DNA from: Erythrophleum ivorense
Lineage: Eukaryota; Streptophyta; Magnoliopsida; Fabales; Fabaceae
Assembly: GCA_026724425.1 (NCBI GenBank)
Contig: JAIUCV010000001.1
Coordinates: 9,468,556-9,532,555 of the forward strand
Direction of reading: 5' to 3'
DNA length: 64,000 nucleotides
Shown one piece after another: positions 23,963 to 35,651 of this stretch. The position numbers and the translations under genes were made by a program. The notes beneath the pieces were generated by a model. That model made no database searches. It had not been told where the DNA came from and saw nothing but the letters and a program-made list of their open reading frames with translations. Within the stretch, counting starts at the first letter, position 1, and every line of letters starts with the position of its first letter.

Positions 23963-25075
23963 TATGGCTCCTAAAAAGCAAACGAAAATAGCTGAAGCAT
24001 CTTCCTTAAAGCAGAAGAAGAAACCATATGACAAGGAAAAATTTGCATCTTCCAGAGCTGAATTTTGCTTTAAGTGCCTCTTCTCTTATCGGGGCATCAT
24101 TAAAGACAAATACTATTAGCCTCATATCTTAGATCTAACCTTTGGTAATTTCAAATGGCATGGCCTGCAAGGTTTCACTAAAAAGCTTATGCATCGGATT
24201 CCTTTGATGATCCAAGAGTTGTACGCCAATTTTGAAGACACAAAAGAGGAAGAAGATGAATATTATTGCCGATCAGCATGAGTTAGAATTAATGATAAAG
24301 TCATTTAAGACCTCTATGAACTGCCAGACATTAAACAATGTGCCTTCTAATCTTATATGGCTAATCAGCAGTCCATTCCATGGGAAAAAGTGGAGACGAC
24401 TATAGCCAATGAAGGTCGAGCAAGGCTGACCAACAAAGCGTATGCGATCAACCAACTAAATAAGCCTACTCGATATTAGCTGCAATTTATCACGAGCAGT
24501 GTCTTGACTAGTTCTCATGGGTCCGATATGATCCAAGAAAGGACTATTTTGACATATTACTTCATGACAAGGAAGCAGCTGAATATTCCCCACCTTATCA
24601 TCCTTAACTTCAAGCAAATTGCACGGTCAGATAGGGCAAGCTTGGCGTACCCCCACTTGTTCACTGAGTTACTTTCAATGGGGGGAAACCGAATGTCTAA
24701 AAATGATGCCCAATTTAAACCGAAGGGTTCGTTTAAATATGATAGCATGAAAGATAAACTGGGAAGATCCCACAGACACCAGGGGCAAGCACAACCACAT
24801 CATGAGGAATCTCGACCTTCTCCACAGCAGCGAGTGGATACTCCAGAACCCATGATGCAAGATGCACCATCTCAAACTCAGTTTGAGGGCTGGGTGAGAG
24901 ACTCTATTAACAGACTAGAGGGGCATGTCTTGTCAATGAAAGATCAACTGTAAATGCTTATGGATTATCTTATGCATGCCCCTCCACCACCACCTTCAGA
25001 GGTCCCTCAATTATCTGTCATTGTTCTTCCATAAGACCCAGCATCGCATGATATGCCTGGGCCCCCTGACCCGTA
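23963..25075 (+). pseudogene. Extra ORF after pol (plant retrotransposon ORF3)
   Basis: The reading starts MAPKKQTKIAEASSLKQKKK at 23965, a basic N-terminus. It goes on with KFASSRAEFCFKC, ELYANFEDTKEEEDEYY and, after a stop, DLYELPDIKQC. This layout (FYANL-like motif followed by a LYGLPD-like motif) matches the plant-specific domain often labelled putative plant transposon protein, found after pol in Athila/Tat elements and sometimes called env-like. The open stretch 24504-24953 follows, with a Pro/Gln/His-rich part near 24770-24890 and a C-terminal Pro run. Several in-frame stops break it. The function of this ORF is not established. Confidence 0.55.
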
Positions 25076-26430
25076 GTGTTTTTGTGTTAATTGCATGATC
25101 CTTCTTGTTTTTTCGTCTATTTTTTTAGGATAACTGTATATGAATCACTGTACATCTTAATTTTTTTTTTTTTTTGGATTCTGCAATTGCTAGTTATGTA
25201 TTTGATGTCTTTTATCTAACACCCACTTACTGTTTGCTACGTGGTTTGTGTATATTTTTGTCTCTCAGCTACAGGATTTGTTCACGTACCTCATTCTCGC
25301 CCTTAACTTTTCATATCAGGGGAGTTCTTGTTGCCTTCTTTCTACTTACCTTCACCCTGGTTTATTTCTACTTTTTTTATTTTAGTTATCTCTTATTTTA
25401 ACATTGTGGATAATATTTTTCCTTAAGTATGGGGGAAGGTAAATAGGCTAGGCAGACATGCAGACTTAAATAAACAATAATAATAATAATAATATCAATC
25501 ATAATCAATTCACCATAATGTCTCTACAATTTTAACCAATGATTTTAGATTCAGTTCCCCCAGGCTTCAGATGAATAATAAACAATGAATGCAGAGATTA
25601 AGCAAACTTGAAATGAACAAAGCAAGCAATGTGGTTGTAGTAAACACCTATAATAGAAGTACTTTTTAGCAAGATGGTTATTAAAGTAATTCAAGCCCTT
25701 TTTAGTTAACCTTAATTATTTTTAGATTTCTCCAATTTATTTGCTGCTGATAGATATCTGATTGTCATTTAAAAGGGATATATTAAAAAAAATAGAAATA
25801 TATACAGATATATCTCTACTCCAATGGTTAAAATCACTTAGTAACTGGGAGTTTACACTAAAAAGTGTGAACTTTTGCGTCAAACAATGGTGAAACTAAA
25901 AGTATGTAAGTGAGCACTTTGAGTCGATTTCCTTAATCTGAGTAACCAAGTGGCTTTATAATCAATTTTGTCATTCGCGTCAAAAGGATTAAGAGAAATG
26001 ATTAGGAGAATGAGAAAAAGAAAGAGAGAGAAAAGAGAAGAAAAAGAATGGTTGTGCTAAGAGTAATACTCTATTAAACAATAAAGACCTCTCTTAATGA
26101 ACTCTGATAATTGAAGTTGGAGTAGATAGTTGAGTTGGGTCTTAAAAGTATATTGAGGTTATTAATGAAAATCATTTGATTGCTTCAAAAAAACTATCTG
26201 TGGAACACACACACACTTTAGCAATTAGGAGGGTGTTGCTATGAGTACATTAGTTTTGAAAATTCAAATTGAGTTTTGTTGAACTTCTGCTTCTGACCTT
26301 GGTTTCATTCTAAGTGTGAGGGAATCAAGAATTTTGGTTGATTGGCTGCTAATCGGGGAGAAAAATTAGTCAATAGCCACTTTGATTGATTTTTTTTTTA
26401 AGAATTGCTTGAGGATAAGCAAGAATACAA
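25076..26430 (+). other. 3' untranslated internal region of the gypsy element
   Basis: No coding domain. It contains a T run near 25160, an AAT run near 25474-25492, and a purine-rich stretch at 26010-26050. It leads to the polypurine tract. Confidence 0.6.
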
Positions 26431-26443
26431 ATGTGGGGGAGTT
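26431..26443 (+). promoter_or_regulatory. Polypurine tract of the gypsy element
   Basis: ATGTGGGGGAGTT lies immediately before the 3' LTR, the expected place and composition for the plus-strand primer. Confidence 0.75.
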
Positions 26444-27857
26444 TGATGACTTCCTAATTTTGGATGAGAAAAAGGTATATTTTATGATAGATTAGGGAGT
26501 CAAATTATCTATTTCTTGAGTAACCTTGCTTAGATTTTTATTCAATCAGACAAAATGAAGAAAATATCTCATTTACAATATCTTTATCAATTTTAAGCTT
26601 TATTTGATATTGATTTTTATCTCAGGAGAAAGGTAAAAAATTATAGAAAGGAATGAGAAAAGGGAGAAAAGCTGAAAAGTCAAAAGGCAATCTTAACAAG
26701 TCCACTCGCTACAACGAAAACGCAATTCATTGTAGCCATGATGCATGTTCACTATGGCGAGGAAGTCAATTCGCCATAGCGAAGTCATGATTCATATAAA
26801 ATCCAGGGAGCTTCTAGCTATAGCGCAGGTAGTAGCGAGATCAGCAAAAATCTAGGCGCCTATAAGTTCTCACTATAGCGAGAGACACCCCTCGCCATAG
26901 CGAGATCAGCTACTGAAACACACAACTTTGATTTACGAGCTAAAAATGTGAGGGGCTGCTAGGGTTTGGTCATTCTAAGCTAGGAGGAGAAATTTTGAGG
27001 AGGAAAATGCACGAAAGAGTTAGGGTTTGAGGAGAAGGAGCTTAGGTTGAAGATTGGAGGTTGAATCAACACTATTGTACTGAGTTTTCTTAGATCCTCC
27101 ATCTTCTCTTTCATGATTCCTTGTTTCTTCGAATTTCTGAATCTGTTTACAACGTGTAGAGCTATGTGTAGCTAGATTTCTTTAATCTTAGGTTTACTTG
27201 AACCTATTGCCATATAATGAGGATTTTGCAAAGTTAAATTGAGTTGATTAATGATTTGAATGCTTAATCTGTCTTTTATGTTTCATGTAAGAGTTTGGCC
27301 ATCTCTTGTTGAATTGGGGGGTTTGAGGTTGGCTTTTGAAAAGGGAAAATCTCAATAGACCAATTGATTAAGTAACTTAGGATTGAGATTAGATCACACT
27401 AGTTTTATTCTTAGGTATAGAAATATGCTCAAGAACCCTAAGTGATGAAAGAAACAAAATATACTTTACCTAATTAATTATGAAAGAAGTTTGCAATTAA
27501 TTAGAATAGAAGTCTAAGTAGTTCGAGAGACATTTGGGCTCATTTAATCTCTCTAACCTTTAGATTGTTAATTAACCAATTAATCGGATATCTCAATTCG
27601 TGACAATCAGGAGATAGGAACCTAGGATACTCCTTATTGGTTTATCTCATCAGAATAATCTTGATGCTCAGTATTTGTTTACTTTCATTTTATTTTAATT
27701 CCTTACATTGGTAGTTGCGCATCTTGACTTAAATAAAGGCGAATTTCCTTAGGCTTAATTGGGTTTAATTCAATTCTCTGTGGGATGACCTTGATTCACT
27801 ATATTACAAAAGCAATCCATACGCTTGCGGATTCTATTCCAAAAATAATAGCTATCA
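26444..27857 (+). repeat. 3' LTR of the gypsy element
   Basis: Starts TGATGACTTCCTAATTTTGG and ends AATAGCTATCA; 1,414 bp; direct repeat of 15382-16790. The palindromic words are at 26700-26915 and are slightly better preserved than in the 5' copy (for example TCGCCATAGCGA). Confidence 0.9.
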
Positions 27858-28349
27858 TAAGGTCTATGGCAAATGAAAAGTTCTTCTTAAGCTCACATCT
27901 GGTAAGACCTTGGTTTTAAATGAAATGCTTTATGTGTCTAAAATTAAAGCAAATTTAATTTCAATTGCATTGTTAGGAAAAGTTAAGGTTAAAGTGTCAT
28001 TTAAATATGACAAGATTGTAATAACAAAAAATAATACTTTCGTGAGGAAAAGTTATTATAATCAAGGACTTTTGTACTTAATGTTTCTAAACTAATTAAT
28101 GAAAATGCATATATTTTCGCTTATTTGGTTAATTCTATTGATATATGGCATGTTAGATTACAGCACGTTAATATTTCTTATATTAAGAAAATGCAAACTC
28201 TTGATCTAATTTATGGAATTAGCAATATATGTTTGACTAAATGTGAAACTTGTGCAGAATCTAAATTAACTAAGAAACCTTATCAAACTATACAAAAAGA
28301 AATTGAATTTTTTAATTTAATTCATACTAATTTAGGAGATTTAAAGTAA
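27858..28349 (+). pseudogene. Copia pre-integrase and zinc-finger remnant
   Basis: Directly after the gypsy target duplication the sequence reads KVLLKLTSGKTLVLNEMLYV and ANLISIALLGK, the Gag-pre-integrase region of plant copia elements. The few codons before the gypsy insertion (15358-15381) read LGDFKTVK in a frame that continues here, showing the two halves once joined. The HHCC zinc finger follows at 28125-28349: WHVRLQHVNISYIKKM and CETCAESKLTKKPY. A stop interrupts the start and the frame shifts near 28100. Confidence 0.85.
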
Positions 28350-28830
28350 ACAACGACTAAGGGTGGTAAAAAATATTATATAACATTTATTAATGATTTC
28401 TCTAGATACATTAAGGTTTATTTACTTAGAAATAAAGATGAGGCATTTAACATATTTCTTTTATATAAGGTTGAAATAAAAAATCAATTAAATAAAAATA
28501 TTAAGAGTTAGGTCGATAGAGGAGCTGAATATACCCTATTTAATGAGTTTTGCGAAAAAGAAGGAATAATTCATGAAATTACTCCACCTTAGGAATAGTA
28601 GAAAGAAAAAAATAAAACCTTAAAAGAAATAATGACTGTTATGCTAGTTAGCTCCTCTGTACCTAACAACCTTTGGGATGAGGCCTTATTGTTTGCTTGT
28701 CTTTTACAAAATAGGATTCTTTATAAGAAAACTAATAAAACCTTATATGAATTATGAAATGGTCATGCACCTAATTTAAAATATTTGAAAGTGTAGGGAT
28801 GCCTTGCAAAGGTTATATTATCAGAACCTA
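28320..28830 (+). pseudogene. Copia integrase core remnant
   Basis: Reads GGKKYYITFINDFSRYIKVYLL, a stop, then VDRGAEYTLFNEFCEKEGIIHE and KNKTLKEIMTVM with NNLWDEALLFACLLQNR. These are the copia integrase core motifs. The first catalytic Asp in the usual IHSD box is Asn here (IHTN), and the segment before KEKNKT contains three stops. It is inactive. Confidence 0.8.
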
Positions 28831-29079
28831 AGAAAAGGAAAATAGGCTTTAAGACTTTTGATTGTATGTTTATTAGATATGCTGAACATAGTGCTGCCTA
28901 TAAATTTCTTGTCTTAAAAAATAATATGCTTGATTGTAATAATAACAACAAAAAATGCTAAATTCTTTAAACATATGTTTCCTATGAAAACTAAAAATAT
29001 TTCTCATGTGTCTGTACAAAATAATTTTGAAAATTTATCTTAGGATTTGAGAAGAAGTAAAAGACAAAGGAATGAGACT

Positions 29080-29800
29080 TTCTTTGAAGATGATTTATAT
29101 ACCTTTATTGTGAAAGATGAACTTTCAACTTGTTCTGAAGTTATTATATCATTTGATGCATCATTTTGAAAAGAAGCAATTAAAATTGAAATTGATTCAA
29201 TTAATAAAAATAATACATGGGTTTTAGTTGATTTATTTCCAGGAGTGAAAACTATTAGTTGCAAATGGATCTTTAAAAGAACATATAACCATGATGGGTA
29301 AATTGAAAAATACAAAGTAAGGTTAGTGGCAAAATATTTTAGTCAAAATCAAAATTTTGATTATTTTGACAGTTTTGCTCCTATTGCTAAAATTTTTTCT
29401 ATTCGAATTTTAATTGATTTAGCTTCAATGTATAAACTTTTTATTCACTAAATAGATGTCAAAAAAATATTTTTAAATGGTGATTTAGAAAAAGAAATTT
29501 ATATGGTATAACTTAAAAGTTGTGTTATTCCTGGACAAGAAAATAAAGTTTGCAAACTTCTTATATGGCTTGAAACAAGCTTCAAAATAATGGCATGAGA
29601 AATTAGATCAAATATTGATGGTGATGATTTTTCTTTCGTTGAAGCTGATAGGTGTGTGTATACAAAATTAGAAAATGATGAATGTGTAATTATTTGTTTG
29701 TATGTTGATTACATACTTATTTTTTTATACTAGTTTAGACATTGTACTTGAAACTAAATTTTTTTAACATTTAAATTTGATATGAAAGACATGAGTGAAG
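29080..29800 (+). pseudogene. Copia reverse transcriptase remnant
   Basis: Recognised from NTWVLVDLFPG, SCKWIFKRTYNHDG, KVRLVAKYFSQ, FDSFAPIAKIFSIRILIDLA and DVKKIFLNGDLEKEIYM. The active-site box reads CLYVDYILIF, so the second Asp of the family YVDD is Tyr. There are in-frame stops and at least one shift (near 29570). Internal deletion is also likely around 29600-29640. Confidence 0.85.
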
Positions 29801-30089
29801 CAAGTATGATTTTGGGTGTTAATATCATAAGAAATGGTGATAGTATATTACTAGCACAAGAACATTATGTTGAGAAACTTTTTAAGAAGTATGGTCATTT
29901 TAATGACAAACCAATGCATACTCCTTATGATACTAACACTCAACTAAAAACAAATTGAGGTAAGCTTGTTGCTCAATCTGAATATGCACAAATTATTGGG
30001 AGTCTATTGTATTTAATGAATTTCACCCTACTTGACATAGTATATAATGTGTGTAGATTAAGCAGGTATATATATAGTCCCAATCATGA

Positions 30090-30640
30090 TCATTAAGCAG
30101 CATTGGTTAGACTAATGAGATATTTGAGAGATATCATGAATTATGATACAGTGGATTTCCCGCTATATTATAAAGATACAATTATGCTAATTGGATCTCT
30201 GGTTCAGATGAGACAAAATTCACTAGTGGTTATATATTTACCATTGATGGTAGTGCAGTAACTTGGAAATTAACTAAACGAATAATTATTGTTAGGTCAA
30301 CTATGGAGTCAGAGTTTATTGCTATAGAATTGGCTGATAATAAGGCTGAGTGGTTGAGAAACTTTTTAGTAAATGTTCCATTAGGTATAAAACCAACACC
30401 ATTTGTGCCTATGCACTGTGATTGTCAAGCGACAATAGCCATAGTAAAGAATAAGACCTTCAATGGTAAAAGTAAACATATACATTTAAGACATAATGTG
30501 GTAAAACAGCTATTAAAAATGGAATTATATTGATTGATTATGTAATGTCAGAAGTGAATTTGGCAGATCCTCTGACCAAACCTCTAGGAAGGAAATTAAT
30601 CCTTGAAATATCGAAGGGAATGAAACTTAAGCCAATTTGA
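30090..30640 (+). pseudogene. Copia RNase H remnant
   Basis: The frame 30303-30533 reads ESEFIAIELADNKAEWLRNF, PMHCDCQATIAIVKN and SKHIHLRHNVVKQLL, which is the C-terminal RNase H of copia elements. After a stop it continues VMSEVNLADPLTKPLGRK, the usual end of copia Pol. Upstream codons at 30090-30300 carry further family motifs in other frames. This marks the 3' end of the copia coding region. Confidence 0.85.
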
Positions 30641-30986
30641 AGTTAGCAATGATGGTAATCTAATCTTTGTGATTGGAAATCTCATGAAAAGGTTCATATG
30701 GATAATAACAAGTTATTTGTTAATTCTATTAGCACCATTATTTTAATCCCTTTCTTATGATGTGAAAAAGTACTAGAATGTATTGAATGAGAGGATGAGC
30801 AAAATACTCTTAATGATTTTTATATCCCTTACGGGTGGAGTATTCATTGTAGATACACTTGATGAAATCACTTATAAGAGTGTAAAGTGGGGTCACTCCT
30901 ATGAGATTATGGTAAAATCTCTAAAGCACTCATGAACTACCAAGCACGTGGGCATGGCCTATTAATGTAAAACAGCGTTAACAACA

Positions 30987-31342
30987 AAAATTGTGGGGGT
31001 GTAATATGACTAATAAAACCCGTAACATATTTAAGAGTTCTTGGTTCATAAAAGTTATAAATTTCACTAATAAATCTGTACGTTAAGTCTTATTTGTCCA
31101 AGTCTAGTTTATAGTCCAAAAAATACCAAATTTGAAACATTTACCCTCGTGTGTATAACCCAGTAAAATAACATTTTTATCTTCACTTATCCTTTTGAAA
31201 TATGTGGAGGATTATTGTGAAATGTGAGTATTTCAAAATGAAGTCCCACGTTGCTTAGAATGGAGAGTTGTAAGTGTTTATATATTAATGGCTTGGAAGA
31301 AAATTAAGCTCAGGTGCACAAGATTGAGCCAAATTGTCTAAA
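30987..31342 (+). repeat. Copia polypurine tract and start of 3' LTR
   Basis: AAAATTGTGGGGG at about 30987-30999 is a good polypurine tract, so the LTR probably begins at TGTAATATGAC near 31000. Bases 31214-31342 match the 5' fragment at 15182-15311. The LTR must continue past 31342, but with no second copy its end cannot be placed. Confidence 0.55.
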
Positions 31343-32099
31343 CGCTGTGCAAATTGTGGATTTGCTCCCCATGCACATGAGTTAACCGAGTGGGCTAACT
31401 TTTTATAAAATATTATTTTTTTTCTATCTAGAAATAATTATTTAATTGAAATTAATTAATTGTGGCTACATTTGAATTGGTCAAATTTAATTTCTATTTT
31501 TTAGATAGGTGGCTCCTCCATTATCTAAACATTTTAAATTTTTAAATTTTAAATTTGTCCTACGTTCTTAGATTATTCACCTATTTTCTGGTCTATTATC
31601 TCTATAACATTAATATTCTAACATTATTAATTTTAATGATAAAAATAATTACGTCCAGATACATTCCTCTAACTATAACTTTTCAGCCGCTCCTGACTAT
31701 TGGATTACATATAATTAACTACTATTTTCTGTTACCTGAATTTTTTAGAAGAGCTTGTTTAATCTTAGGGAACTTTTGCATTTAACTATATGCTATGGTG
31801 AAATAGTTCTTAAGAACAGTGTGCATTTACGTGACTCAAACTACTATTCCTTAATTTAATTTTTGTGTTTGCCACTTTTCTCTAACATTATATAATCCTA
31901 AACTTGATATGTGAGTTTGGGAAAACCAAATTTATAATCATTAAGCAATATCAGCCAAAGATATCTTGTTAACTCTCAAAGATAAAAGAGAACCAAACCA
32001 AACTACTCTAACAAATATATATTCTTAAAAAAAATTATTTTAATTATTTCTGAATATAATTGAAAAAAAGGACAATGACTCTTAAATGGTAAGTGATGA
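31343..32099. other. Probable rest of copia LTR, then spacer
   Basis: AT-rich with no coding signal. A short frame at 31555-31785 is hydrophobic and has no recognised domain. The boundary between copia LTR and LINE is not visible. Confidence 0.35.
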
Positions 32100-32131
32100 G
32101 CACACAAATTGGAGGTAAGTGGAAGAACATT

Positions 32132-32708
32132 TCATAAAAGCTTCCATGAAAAAACTACGAATCGAAATGGGAGGCACAATTTCCATAAGCAATCTCGGGC
32201 TTGAAAATCAAAGAAAATTGGAGAAATAGAAACATTGGATAATAAACAATAACCATATGCTATGGTATATTTACCAAAAGTAGTACTAGTCCAAACTAAT
32301 TTATCTTCTAGATGTATCATCAAAAAGGCATTTGAAAGATATAAGGCACCAAGGTTGGAGAATATAAAGTCATAAGAGCATCAGTATTTCAAGTTCTTTG
32401 ATCATACAGAATAAAGTCACTCACAATTTCATGAGATGTAAATATGTCTAACTGCATTGACCATAAAAAGTGATAAGAAGATAAAATATGATTACCATCT
32501 CCAACTTGCCATTGAAGATGATCAAATATAATATCAATGCACTTTGTAATACCCTTCCATAAGCAAGACATAACATAATGATTATGTAAGACTCTAGATT
32601 AACTATCTTTATAATATTTAGGCCTTAAAACACAAGCAAATCAAGTCTAAGAATACCATCAGTTGCCAAACATGTTTAGCCAATAGAGTCTTATTAAAAC
32701 ATTGTATC
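32132..32708 (-). pseudogene. LINE C-terminal region with zf-RVT
   Basis: Immediately past the hAT insertion the frame reads FNKTLLAKHVWQLM, the family box after RT; the part before the insertion reads GGFGFK (33552 upward), so the two join across it. Further on are LQWQVGDGNHI (32571-32389) and KLVWTSTTFGKYTIAYGYCL with CLWKLCLPFRFVVFSWKLL (32323-32132), the zf-RVT region. Confidence 0.75.
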
Positions 32709-33542
32709 TAGGGGTGGGCACGGATCGGGAATTGCTTTAACCTGAGTCCCTACTCGATTTCAACTTCGGGACAAAAAATATGTTATGGGCCAGGCCAATA
32801 GAGCCACAGGCTAATTTTTTTATTTTTTAAGAAAAAGATTTAAAATTTTAGAAATTTATATTTTTATATTTACTTAATTATTTTAGATATATAACCATTT
32901 TTTTAATATGTTTATTTAAAGGGAGAATTACATTTAAGGATCCAGAAATTAAAAAATGTATTTTTAAGGACCTATTACTATTAAGTTCAACTGTTTGTTG
33001 CTAAAATCAGTAATAATCATCCTAAAACAAATGGTAACAGGTCCTTAAAAATAAATATTTTTATTTTTGGATCTTTTATTATAATTCTCCCTTTTTTAAA
33101 ATTTATGCAATGTACATGAAAAAATATAAATTCAAAGGAGAAAATAGAAAAAAATGCAAATATAATAATTAAAACTTGAAAAATATACATTTTTTAATTT
33201 TATTTTTCTTACATAAATGTAATAATTATATTTAGGAGAGCCCTAACATAAATCTTGACCCTTCTAATTATTTATAATTTATAAAATATGTTTAAAATTT
33301 TTTGGCTAAAATTATAAAAAGACCCTTAAAAAAAGAATTCTTTTCAATTTAATCCCTATCTTTTTATATATAAATAAATAAATATATAGTCGAGCCCGAT
33401 AGAGCCAAATGGTTGTCCCAAAACCCATTTCGACCTGAGGTACTATCTCGACCAGATCTTATTTCAATTTTTTTTTAATTTTTTCGACCCGTCCTAGCTC
33501 AATAGTGCTCGAACAGGGCCAAACCAACTTTGCCCACCCTTA
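32709..33542. mobile_element. hAT-type non-autonomous element inside the LINE
   Basis: The ends are TAGGGGTGGGCA (32709-32720) and TGCCCACCCTTA (33531-33542), inverted repeats matching at 11 of 12 positions. Both flanks carry the 8-base sequence ATTGTATC (32701-32708 and 33543-33550). TAG-type ends with an 8-base duplication are diagnostic of the hAT superfamily. The 834-bp body has no coding capacity. Removing the element and one duplication brings the LINE protein reading together. It carries a smaller fold-back element at 32921-33091. Confidence 0.88.
32921..33091. mobile_element. 171-bp fold-back element nested in the hAT element
   Basis: The arms 32921-32978 and 33034-33091 are inverted copies of 58 bases, starting GGGAGAATTA and ending TAATTCTCCC, with words such as TTTTTAAGGACCT shared. 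Only 55 bases separate them. The length and structure fit a MITE. The target duplication is not certain because both flanks are A/T runs. It would form a strong hairpin if transcribed and could be a source of small RNAs. Confidence 0.7.
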
Positions 33543-33754
33543 ATTGTATCTATTTAAAACCAAACCCTCCTAAATGATGAGGACAACAAACCTCAAACTA
33601 ATTAAGCAAATGAAGCTTTGGCCTTAAATGTGAATAATCCCACAAGAAATTAGTGATTTTCATATCAATTGTATGACAATATTTTTTTTGGACGCTTAAG
33701 GTAAGATAATGGATATGTAAATGAAGAGCTAAAGACAAACTTAATCAAAGTCAA

Positions 33755-34711
33755 TTATCTCGCTTGAGATAACAACAATGATTTCCAAGCTTGTAACTTT
33801 TTACCAATCCTATTAACAATTTCTTGATAAATCCAAACCTTACTTTGACCAACGTCTATCTGGGCTCCTAAATATTTCCTTAACTTGCCTTTGTATTTAA
33901 CACAAAAAATTCCATCTAACATTTTCTTAAATTTATGGGGAATACAAGGGCTAAAAATTATTTCTAATTTACCTTGGTAGATACACTGTCCAAAAAGAAA
34001 ATTATATTCTTGCAACATTGACTGGAGTAGTTCACATGTTTGAATAGATGCTTTGAAAAATAATAAAATATCATCTGCATACATCAAGGGGGCACTTGAC
34101 TTTAAGTTTTTGATTGACTTGCAACCCTTCCCAAGATCTGTCCACTTTAGCCTTGTGAATCATGTAAGAGAGAATATTAGTGCATAAAATAAATAAGTAA
34201 GGAGAAAGTGGATCACCTTGATGAAACCCTTGTTAAGGACCAAATAAGGGTGTTGGATTACCATTCACTAAACCCTGATAATTAAGCATTGACACACATT
34301 GCATTATTAGAGAAATCCAATACCTAAGAAATTGCATATGCTATAATATGACTTGTAAAAAATTCCAAGAGACCTTATCATAAGCTTTAGTCATATCCAA
34401 CTTAAACGCATGCCATCTTTGTTGAGGATGTTTTGTTTTATAAATTTTCTGCATAATATCTAACAATATTAGTTTTATGTTATTTAAAACAAGTCACCTA
34501 AGTATAAAACATTCTAATGGAGAGCAATAATATTTGGCAATATTAGTTTTAGGCAATTACCAATGATCTTAGAAATAAGCATGTAAATCATATTGCAAAA
34601 ACTAATAGGAAAATAATCCTTTAAAGCTTGTAAGGGGTTAAACTTAGGAAGAAAAATAATACAAGACCTGTTCAATTCCTTCAATAGATACTCATAGTGA
34701 AAAAATAGCAA
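33755..34711 (-). pseudogene. LINE reverse transcriptase domain
   Basis: From high to low coordinates: CIIFLPKFNPLQALKDYF, PISFCNMIYMLISKIIGNCL (34711-34514), then QGFHQGDPLSPYLFILCTN (about 34240-34180), then MMYADDILLFFKAS (34087 downward). The YADD active-site box is intact, though stops and shifts separate the pieces. The domain would prime copying of the LINE RNA at a nicked target. Confidence 0.85.
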
Positions 34712-35099
34712 GAATCATATGGATCAAATCACCTTCAAGTATGTCCTAATAAATATGGTAAAATTTTGCATGAAAACCTAGTCCTAGGGCACTATTAGCT
34801 TTTTAGTAATTGTAATTGGATTTTGAAGCAATTAAAGATATAAAGGAATTAAAGTCGATACCTCAAACTATTATAGCTCCTTACAAATTTGGTTAACCGT
34901 TAATGGAGAGGATAATGCACCAAAAAAAAAAGAAATTGTTGAAAATAATCCCTTGTGTAATTCTAAATCTATTACCTAATGATCATCTTCTGTCTTAATA
35001 CATAGAACACAATTATTAATTCTACACTCTTAACCAATCTATGAAAGTACTTAATTTTTTTAATCTCCCTGAACTCACTAAATTTGTCTTGCTTTTGTG

Positions 35100-35651
35100 T
35101 CTACAATATTTCCTTACAATCATACTAGAATTCAAGGTTTTGCCGAATACCGCACTCCTCTAGCCCTACCTCCTTCTTAAGTAAACTAGATTGAATTTGT
35201 TGTAACTGGTTTTCCAATTCTAAAACCCTTAGTTTAATGTTGCCAACCTTAGTTTTATTCCAAATCTTTCTACCATGTTGAAGTTTAGATAATTTAAAGG
35301 CAAGTTTACAAGCAAAAGACCAGTTAATATTCATTCTGAACTTTTTGCATAATATCATTATATTATGAAAATAAAAACAAAAAAATTTCAAAATGAAATG
35401 GGCATTTGCTATAAGGTGGCCATAAGTTTGTACTAAGAACCAACGAGACATGATCAGGAGCACTAAATTAGGGGTCTATAATCCCAAATGCAAAAATAAG
35501 TCTAGCCATGGAGAATTACATGACGTAGAATCTAATGGGGCCCAAATTGCATCAAGCCCTTATTTATTATTCATCCAAATATACCAAACTCCATGAAAGC
35601 AAACATCCACAAATTGGCAAGTGTTAACCATTTCTTGAAACTAATTCCCCC
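35100..35651 (-). pseudogene. LINE endonuclease C-terminus and linker
   Basis: The - strand reads CQFVDVCFHGVWYIWMNNK, then APDHVSLVLSTN (the SDH-type box of the endonuclease, with Asp-His kept), after a frameshift. The linker 35463-35125 continues with LAFKLSKLQHGRKIWNKTKVGNI and LELENQLQQIQSSLLKKE, a coiled-coil-like region usual between endonuclease and RT. The catalytic N-terminal part is absent. Confidence 0.7.

Larger units (their letters stand above)
15382..27857 (+). mobile_element. Ty3/gypsy element, Athila/Tat type, inserted in copia
   Basis: The element is 12,476 bp with two LTRs of about 1.41 kb in direct orientation, a primer site resembling the tRNA-Asp complement, gag and pol remnants in order (gag, protease, RT, RNase H, integrase), an extra ORF after pol, and a polypurine tract. 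It is flanked by a perfect 5-base duplication TAAGG (15377-15381 and 27858-27862). Gene order and the extra ORF point to the Athila/Tat group. By eye the two LTRs differ at roughly one base in ten over the first 270 bases, mostly transitions, which fits an old, methylated copy. All reading frames are broken. Confidence 0.9.
32100..35651 (-). mobile_element. LINE (L1-type), 5'-truncated, interrupted by hAT element
   Basis: On the - strand the order is: end of an endonuclease domain, linker, RT, and C-terminal zf-RVT, as in plant L1-type LINEs. The 5' part of the endonuclease and any ORF1 are missing; homology stops at about 35650, where a dinucleotide tract begins. The hAT-type element 32709-33542 splits it. 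No poly(A) tail could be placed with confidence at the low-coordinate end. Many stops and shifts show it is old. Confidence 0.85.
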
